From positions 1-64,000 of the forward strand of contig PYST01000080.1 of the NCBI GenBank assembly GCA_003049485.1: a stretch of DNA of 64,000 bases, given 5' to 3'. The translations under genes and the position numbers were made by a program. Positions 57,599 to 64,000 of the stretch are shown piece by piece; positions within the stretch are counted from its first letter, which is position 1, and each line of letters begins with the position of its first letter. This DNA comes from Ophioceras dolichostomum (Eukaryota; Ascomycota; Sordariomycetes; Magnaporthales; Ophioceraceae). The notes under the pieces were generated by a model that worked only from the letters and a program-made list of their open reading frames with translations, was not told the origin of the DNA and did not search any database.

Positions 57599-58374
57599 AT
57601 GAGAGTCCAGTCCAGCACCGACAACACAACCGTCGAGGCGGTCTGCCGCAAGTTCGACCTGGAGGTGGCCGAGTTCCTCGAGCTCCGGACGCGGAGCTCC
57701 GCCGCCAAGGAGACGGCCTACTGCCCCTACAGCAACTTCCGGGTCGGGGCGGTCGTGGTGACGGCGTTGTCCAAGTACATCCCCGGCGCCAACGTCGAGA
57801 ACGCCGCGTACCCCGTCGGCACCTGCGCCGAGCGCGTCGCCCTGGCCAAGGCCGTCACCGAGGGCCATCTCAGCGGCTTCAAGGCCCTGGCCGTCAGTAC
57901 GGACGTCGCTCCGCCTGCTAGCCCTTGCGGAATGTGCAGACAGTTGTTGGTCTCTCTATCTCTTTCCACCCTTCCCTCCCCGCAACCACAACAACCACCT
58001 TATCGTTCCTTGTTCGGCGAATATGTTTGTGTTTAGTACCTCCACCGCCATCGAGCCATCTAGCCATTGTGACCCGTGCCAAAAGAACTCGGGTATCACT
58101 AACTAATGACTTTAACTTGAAAATAAAACAGCATCCGTGAGTTCTGCGATCTGAAGATGCCCATCATTATGTTCGACAAGAACGCAGATTTTGTCATAAT
58201 GCGACTCGAGGAGGTAACGCTCACTCTCCTCTCTTTTTTCTTCCTGTTTCCATTCATATAACCATACGTTTATCCTGCTCCTCTAACATTAATGAATCAT
58301 CGAAGCTTCTCCCTCTCTCCTTCGGGCCGGAGAACCTGCTGCCGAGCCAGGGAGCGGCTGCCGTCATCCCCTAA
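57599..58374 (+). CDS. CDD1: Cytidine deaminase
   Basis: Deaminates cytidine and deoxycytidine to uridine in pyrimidine salvage; zinc-dependent cytosolic homotetramer. Exons 57599-57945, 58132-58213 and 58306-58374 give 165 residues. The zinc and proton-shuttle motif is TCAERVALAKAV (C-A-E) after NVENAAYPVG. The second zinc motif is PCGMCRQ. The first intron splits QF, joining CRQ to FIREFCDLKMPIIM, which matches the family exactly. Its donor, GTTGGT, is not a standard fungal GTAxGT. The last exon encodes LLPLSFGPENLLP, a signature near the C-terminus of these enzymes, then a short tail and a TAA stop. All active-site residues are present. Confidence 0.93.
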
Positions 58375-58945
58375 AACCGAATGCGCTTCATTTCAAACAT
58401 TATTATACACCTCTACCTATGCATGGCTCGTCCACTTGTTCGGCGCACGTAATGATTCTTACTTGAAGGGGGGCGGTTGTTTTCTCTGGCGAAACAAGAT
58501 CGGAGAGGGCGTCCTCGTGTTGGTACACGGCTCAAGGGGAAGGGGAGGGGAGTACCTCCAGTAATTGGCACGCATGACGCATTCATGATGCATGGTTTTA
58601 AATTCTAGGCTGAGAAACCCAATGGAAAGCAAGGCAAATTTCATCTATCCAGCCTCCGGTTGCTCTAGGTATTTCAGGTGTTTATGTATGTCCAGTGTAC
58701 AAGGTAGGTTTACAAAAAAAAAAAGCGCAAAAGCAGAGAACTTTAAGCCAGCAAAACCCACCATTCTATCAGCTCTAGACCCTTCTCTAACTAGACACAT
58801 ACTCTCTAATTATAATGCCATAGGTGCAGTAAGAATACACTCAGTAGAAGAAATCAACAAATAGAATCAACAAAGAGTCAACAAAAGATGTGTGCGGGGG
58901 TGGGTGGGGGGGGGGACAAAGGGGATAGACTTCAAAAAATCATCG
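58375..58945. other. Convergent intergenic region
   Basis: 3' flanks of the cytidine deaminase (plus) and alpha/beta hydrolase (minus). No gene recognised. Confidence 0.6.
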
Positions 58946-60496
58946 TCACTCTTCCACAGGCGCCGCCACAGACGGCATAGCCGCCCAGAACGCGTCGATC
59001 TCGCGCATCACCTCGGGCGAGTGCGTCATGACGAAATCGTGGCTCCCCCGCACGACGCGCCAGCGCACCCGCTCGCGCCCGCCGAGGAGCGGCAGCGCGT
59101 CGGCCTCGTAGTGCTCCGCGTCGATGATCTCGTCGTGCTCGGCGAGGATGACGCACGTGGTCTGGGCTTTGGTCCGCACGAGGCCCAGCCGGCGCCACGT
59201 CTCGTGCTGGCCCATCAGGGGCCCCTCGCGGATGCAGCCCATGAAGGCGGGCACGAAGCCGGCGTGGTTGGTCAGCATCCAGCGCACGTAGCGCATCACG
59301 CGGCGCTCGAGGCGGTGGCCTGATTCGGCGGTGCCGTCGTGGTGGTCGGGGTCGGTGATGGTGGGGTCGGCGGGCATGACTTCGGAGGTGGCGAGCTCGA
59401 CGGGGTTGTTGTGATGATGGTGCGCCGTTAGGCTTGAGAGACTGATTCCGTAAGCGTTGCCGTTGCCGTTGCTGTGTCCATTCCCATTGCTAGTAACTCC
59501 GTTTCCGCCTCCGTTCGCCTTCGCCTTGCCGATCTTCTTGGCCGCCTTGCCGTTCGTCTTAGCCCTGCCACCCTTGCCTGCATGAACAGCGCCGCCGTTC
59601 CCATTGACTGCCGCAGGCTCCTTGCAAATGTGCTCCGGCGACTCCGGCTCTGGCGACGCTGACGGCGACTTGCGCTTGACCGCCGAGCTGGCGATGGGCT
59701 TCTGCAGCCGGGCGCGCGTGAGCGCCGCGAGCAGCCGCTCGGGCACCAGGCCCGCGGTGAAGACGAAGCGGGACACGACGCCGAACGACTCCGGGCGGAT
59801 CACGCCTGCGGGCGCCAGCAGGACCAGCGACCTCACGGCGCGCGGGAAGGCGGCCGCGAAGTGCACGGCCACGCCGCCGCCGAGCGAGTAGCCCACCAGG
59901 TCGAAGCCGTCGTCGCCGAGCCACGACAGGGGAGAAGAAGCGAGCGCGCAGAGCGCCTGCGAGACGTACAGGCGCGCGTCGTGCGGCACGTCGCCCACGC
60001 CGTCCGAGAAGCCGCGGCCGAACAGGTCGAAGAGGATGACGCGGTGGCCGCGCGCGACGACGCCGTGCGCTAGCTTCGTGAGCGTCTGGCAGGAGGTCGA
60101 GATGCCGTGGATGAAGAGCACTTTGCGACCCGTGGTGGGGCCCCATTCGTATACCCTCATGGAGCCATACTGAGAGTATATAGAACATTAGTAACACGTA
60201 CTATCTAAGGAGTGCGTATGAGTGAAGAATGGGATTCTTACGGGAGTAGGCACATCCCTGGCGCCGGGGAAAGCGTTCGGCACGTAGTCAAGGGCGGCAA
60301 TTGCGTCCGCGTCGAGACCTGGGAGGACGGTCTGGAGCGGACCAGGGATGGTCTTGGGGTGGATCGGGTAAAGCCAGCGGCGCAGGACAGAGAACGCCGC
60401 GAGAGTGACCACAACCGTGACCGTGACGACGAGTTGCCGACTGGGCTCGTCCGGCCAGAGAGAGACGAGCCTCGATAGGAACAGCTTAGAATCCAT
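58946..60496 (-). CDS. Membrane-anchored alpha/beta-hydrolase with a large low-complexity insert
   Basis: Probable serine hydrolase (esterase or lipase-like) held in a membrane. Exons 60496-60242 and 60169-58946 give 492 residues. Residues about 20-45 (QLVVTVTVVVTLAAFSVLR) form one membrane helix. The hydrolase core starts at MRVYEWGPTTGRKVLFIHG, which gives the HG oxyanion region, followed by GYSLGGG (nucleophile Ser in GxSxG). The acid is likely the aspartate in ILAEHDEIIDAEHYE and the histidine is in VRGSHDFVMTHSPE. Between the core and the acid is an insert of about 100 residues made of Ser/Pro, then Lys/Ala/Gly and GN/NG repeats and HHHH, where other family members have a compact lid. 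The residual HSPEVMREIDAFW helix is normal for the family. Catalytic triad is complete; substrate unknown. Confidence 0.85.
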
Positions 60497-62043
60497 GATG
60501 CCGCTGTGGTAGAACCTGACAGGTAATTTGTCTCTCTTGTCCTTCTCCTCTTCTGGTTGAAGAGCGTGTCAAGAATGACTGGGTGATTCAGGATGGGTTT
60601 CCAACTGAGAGAGCTGTCCCCCATCCGGAAGTTTCGCCGGATGTGGATCGTGCCGTAGGTTCACTATGTAAGTGACGTGACTGATACGGAGCAAACGGGC
60701 GTGGGCAGGAGAGGGAGCGGAGGGAGCCCACAGTTCTGGCCGAATGGCGCGACTTTGAGTTCTGAGTCGACTCAGGATCCCTTGGTGTTTATTGTTTCTT
60801 CTTCCATAACGTCAATGGTAAATGTTTGGTTGGGGTGAGAAAAATGTAATATGAAATGAAGTGAAACCAGATGCCTGTGAGCCTAGAAGGGATGTAATAA
60901 AAAAAAAAAAGTGTGGCGTGGAAACGGTGCTCCTCATAACAGGTCCGTCCGTCCAGCCCATTCAGCTAAGGGGCTTCGATTCAGCTGCTGGGATAAGGCC
61001 GCTTGGGGTGAGACAGTCCCTTGGGTCCTCGGACTGGACTCGCGACTGGCTGACGAGAGCCATCGAACGCTCCGTTGATCTCATCTCTGTTTAGATAAAG
61101 GATGTACGTGCGCGCACGTGGCGCAGTTTTGGGACCCAAGTACCGGACTAGGTAGTGATCTGATCGTTTCTCAACTTGAAGTAGAAGAAGTCCGAGGGTG
61201 TCGTGGACTGGGCCACGATTCATCGAATTGAGTGGCTCAACGGAAGCCGGTTTCCCACTGTGGGACGGAGAGAAGTCCGCTAACGGCCAGGCGGGGGTTC
61301 CACCAATCGGCAGTGCTACAGCACCCGCGTGGGGACCGGACTGGAGAATTCAGGCCTAGGCCCTGGCTTCTTAACGGCAGTGACAACGCCATTCGCCCAC
61401 GGCCACGAGATGTGGTACACAGCATCATCAGCTTGCTCAACATTGAATCTTACATCCGGTTCTACGACTATCCGAATTACCTAGGTTGGATCTCAAGTCC
61501 CCAAATGACTAATAAGGTGACGCCCAATGTCTCAAGCCTGGCTGCCCACAGCCAAGTGTAGATAGGCACCTTATATTGTACAGCGTGTGAGGAGAGAGGG
61601 AGTTGCATCGAGATCACCTACAGATAGGAGTAGAGAGACATAAGAAAGTTCACAGTAAAGAAAATTCGAAATTTCCTAATCCAAACTACCTACAACCTGC
61701 ATGGTACCTACCTAAGGGACGTACCCAGGAGGTTCCTAAGTGCCTATAGCCTCATGTCTCTAGGTCTAACCTCAACTTCACGCGAAGGAAGTCTTGTCCA
61801 GAACAGGCAAAGATCCAGGGGTATCTATATGCACCAAAATCCAATCCCGAAACGAGAGAAATAACAAAGAATAAAAAGGAGACAGCGCCGAGGAAAGCTA
61901 CCAGCTAGCACGGACTGGTCAGGAGCCGGGCTCACCACTTACACGAGCAGGAGCTGAACCCTAGCCCAGCCGCTAGACTACCTCGTACCTTACCTAGGTA
62001 CCCAAGGAACCTAGACAGGTAAGGTAGGCAGGCAGGTGGGTAG
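60497..62043. other. Intergenic region
   Basis: 1.5 kb upstream of the hydrolase (minus) and at the 3' flank of the ABC transporter (minus). TACCTAGG-type motifs at about 61700-61715 and a dense cluster at 61981-62045. No gene recognised. Confidence 0.55.
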
Positions 62044-63122
62044 CTAGAACAGCAGCCTCCACCAAGGCGTCTTCTTCCCTTCCTCCTCAGTGAGGTTATC
62101 CTTCACCACGTTCAAGAACACCCTCTCGAGCGTTGGGGGCGTCACGCTGTACTCCGACACGCCGATCTCCTCCTTGGCCTCCTCGAGCGCCACGATCAAC
62201 TTCCCGATCGTCGACGACAGCGGCGCCGCCGCAGGCGGTGTCGGTACGACAGTGATTTCGTCGTCGACGCCCTCCTTCTTCTCATCACCGCCGCTACCAC
62301 CACTAACAGCCACCACCGTCATTGATGACGCGCCGGTGCTGGCGCCGGGGCTGGCGCTGGTGCTGTTCTCACCATCACCAGCCGGGAAAGCAGCAGCGGC
62401 CGGGACCGTGAAGTCAGCCGGGACAGTAAACTTGACCTGTCCCCCCAGACTATCCCTCTCCATCACAGCATTCTGCACCCCAAACCTACCCCTCACCCAC
62501 TCCTCCACACCCCGCATCTCCTCCCCCGTCGACTCCGGCGCCGTCTTCAGCACAAGCTGCACATGGTACCTCCCCCCGCCGTGCGTCTCGCGCAGCTGCT
62601 CCGTGGTGCCCAGTGCCAACATCCTGCCGCCCGACACGATCGCCGCCCTCGTCGCCAGCGCGTCCGCCTCCTCCATCGAGTGGGTGGTCAGCAGCAGCGA
62701 GCGTCCCGGAGCGGCCACCTCCGCGAGCGTCCTCCACATGATGCGCTTCGCGGCCGCGTCCATCGACGAGCTGGGCTCGTCGAGCACGAGCACGTCCGGG
62801 TTCCCCACAAGCGCGATGCCGAGCGACAGCTTTCGCTTGTTCCCGCCGGACAGCTTGGACGCCTTCTTGTCGTCCGCGTGTCGCTCCAGCCCTGTCCCGG
62901 CCAGGACGGTCGACACGTTGCGGGCGACGTCCCTCTCGGGCACGCCCTTGATGCGCGCGTAGAGGGCGAGGTGCTGGCGGGCGGTCAGGAGGTCCAGGGC
63001 GTCGAACTGTGGGCAGACGCCTAGCGAGCGCTTCGCGAGGTGCGGCTGCTTGTGCACGTCGACGCCACGGAGGTAGATGGCGCCCGAGTCTGGGCGGAGG
63101 TCGCCGGTGATCATCTTGGTGA

Positions 63123-63155
<33 letters not shown>

Positions 63156-64000
63156 GCGCGAGGATCTCGCCCTCGCCTAAGCCGAGGGAGATGTCGTCTA
63201 CCGCCTTCAGGGGGCCGAACGACTTGGTGACGTGTGCGAGGCGCAGAAGGTCGGTGCTGTCGTCGGTGCTGTCGACGCGCTCGACCTCTTCGACGATCGA
63301 GTCGGTTGGCTTGCGGCTGCTGCCCCTGCCGCTCTCCTCGTCTCCCGCGACGGGAGAAGGAGGAGGAGCAGTAGTGCCGGTATTTGGCAATCCACCACCA
63401 CCCCTAAGCCTAAGGGAGAGAGGGCGGAGAACGTGATGTCTGAAGAAGGCGCTCAGCGTAGCGAAGCTGTTGCCGGACTCGAGTTCCACGAGGAGCACAC
63501 CCAGCAGGACGAACTGGATGGCCAGCAGCAGGATGGGCCCCCCGAAGCCGTAGATGTGGCTTGGGTACGGCACGGACGCGTCGTCGCGGCATCTCATGCG
63601 GTAGGTGTTCAGGGAAACCATGAGGCCCTTCATGAGGTTGACGACGGGGAGAAAGAACCCCAGGCCCCATGAGATGCCGTCTGCCGCCTTCAGGATCTCA
63701 TCCAGTTCCAGGGATTCGCCTACGATCTGTTGACGGGTGGGTTTAATTAGTGTCTGTCAGATCCCATCAAGGGCTTTTTTCTACTTTGGAGTGGGTAGTA
63801 GGCAGGAGATGGAAGGTAGGTACAGGACCCTGCTTACCGTAAACGCAAACACCGCGGCTCCGTACTGGATGATCAGCACCAAGAGCGCCCACATGAACGC
63901 CGCGAGCTGTGAGCGCGGGACACGCGAGACCAGGTAGCTGATCAAGAGCGCATCCATACCGTAGAGTACGGCCAAGAGGAAGATGTGGGGCGGCGACCAG
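62044..64000 (-). CDS. ABCA-type ABC transporter, C-terminal part (runs off the window)
   Basis: Full-size ABC transporter of the ABCA kind, likely a lipid mover in an internal or plasma membrane. The 5' end is beyond 64000; the frame is open to the edge. Visible exons are 64000-63838 and 63726-62044 (intron donor GTAAGC, acceptor AACAG). The first part is membrane helices of the second transmembrane domain (LAAFMWALLVLIIQYGAAVF; GFGGPILLLAIQFVLLGVLL). NBD2 follows: Walker A GPNGAGKTT, a Q-loop in GVCPQFDAL, signature LSGGNKRKLSLG, Walker B VLVLDEPSSSMD and the H-loop in LTTHSMEEADAL. The signature LSGGN and the SSMD box are typical of ABCA proteins. A Ser/Gly/Ala-rich insert (about 90 residues) separates NBD2 from the conserved C-terminal VTPPTLERVFLNVV, which is also an ABCA hallmark. 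Intact as far as seen. Confidence 0.9.

Overview
The window is nuclear DNA of a filamentous ascomycete (Pezizomycotina, most likely Sordariomycetes). Coding regions are GC-rich and broken by short GT-AG introns, mostly 55-130 nt. Genes sit 0.5-4.6 kb apart, with CT-rich upstream regions. The families present are typical of such fungi: a C2H2 plus Zn2Cys6 transcription factor, a DHA1-type MFS carrier, fungal SDRs, a tricalbin and an ABCA-type transporter. I see no CRISPR array, insertion sequence, rRNA gene or convincing tRNA. Exon coordinates were read by eye from splice sites and checked by summing exon lengths to whole codons. There is no transcript support.

Left part (1-15799): a FYVE/RING E3 ligase on the minus strand, whose zinc finger is damaged around an ambiguous base. 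Then comes a possible three-gene metabolic group: an FAD monooxygenase fused to an acetoacetate-decarboxylase-like domain (minus), an SDR (plus) and an MFS transporter (minus). The first two share a 2.7 kb divergent promoter region; SDR and transporter are tail to tail.

Middle part (15800-46223): a 4.6 kb gene-free region precedes a large transcription factor with two kinds of DNA-binding domain. Then follow a five-C2 tricalbin (ER-plasma membrane tether), the small subunit of splicing factor U2AF, an Osh-type oxysterol-binding protein, an unrecognised 1107-residue protein and a GRF zinc-finger protein. Tricalbin and the Osh protein both act in lipid transfer or contact-site biology, but nothing shows they are co-regulated.

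Right part (46224-64000): an intronless ELMO/CED-12 protein, a HAD phosphatase, and a cysteinyl-tRNA synthetase reading frame with two in-frame stops and three frameshifts. Then an SDR lacking the catalytic lysine and apparently using a 9-nt micro-exon, a cytidine deaminase, a membrane-anchored alpha/beta hydrolase, and the C-terminal part of an ABCA-type ABC transporter that runs off the window.

The observations most worth following are the broken CysRS gene, the monooxygenase/decarboxylase-like fusion with its SDR and MFS neighbours, the unrecognised 1107-residue protein, and a CCTAGGTAGG-type motif seen repeatedly between genes.
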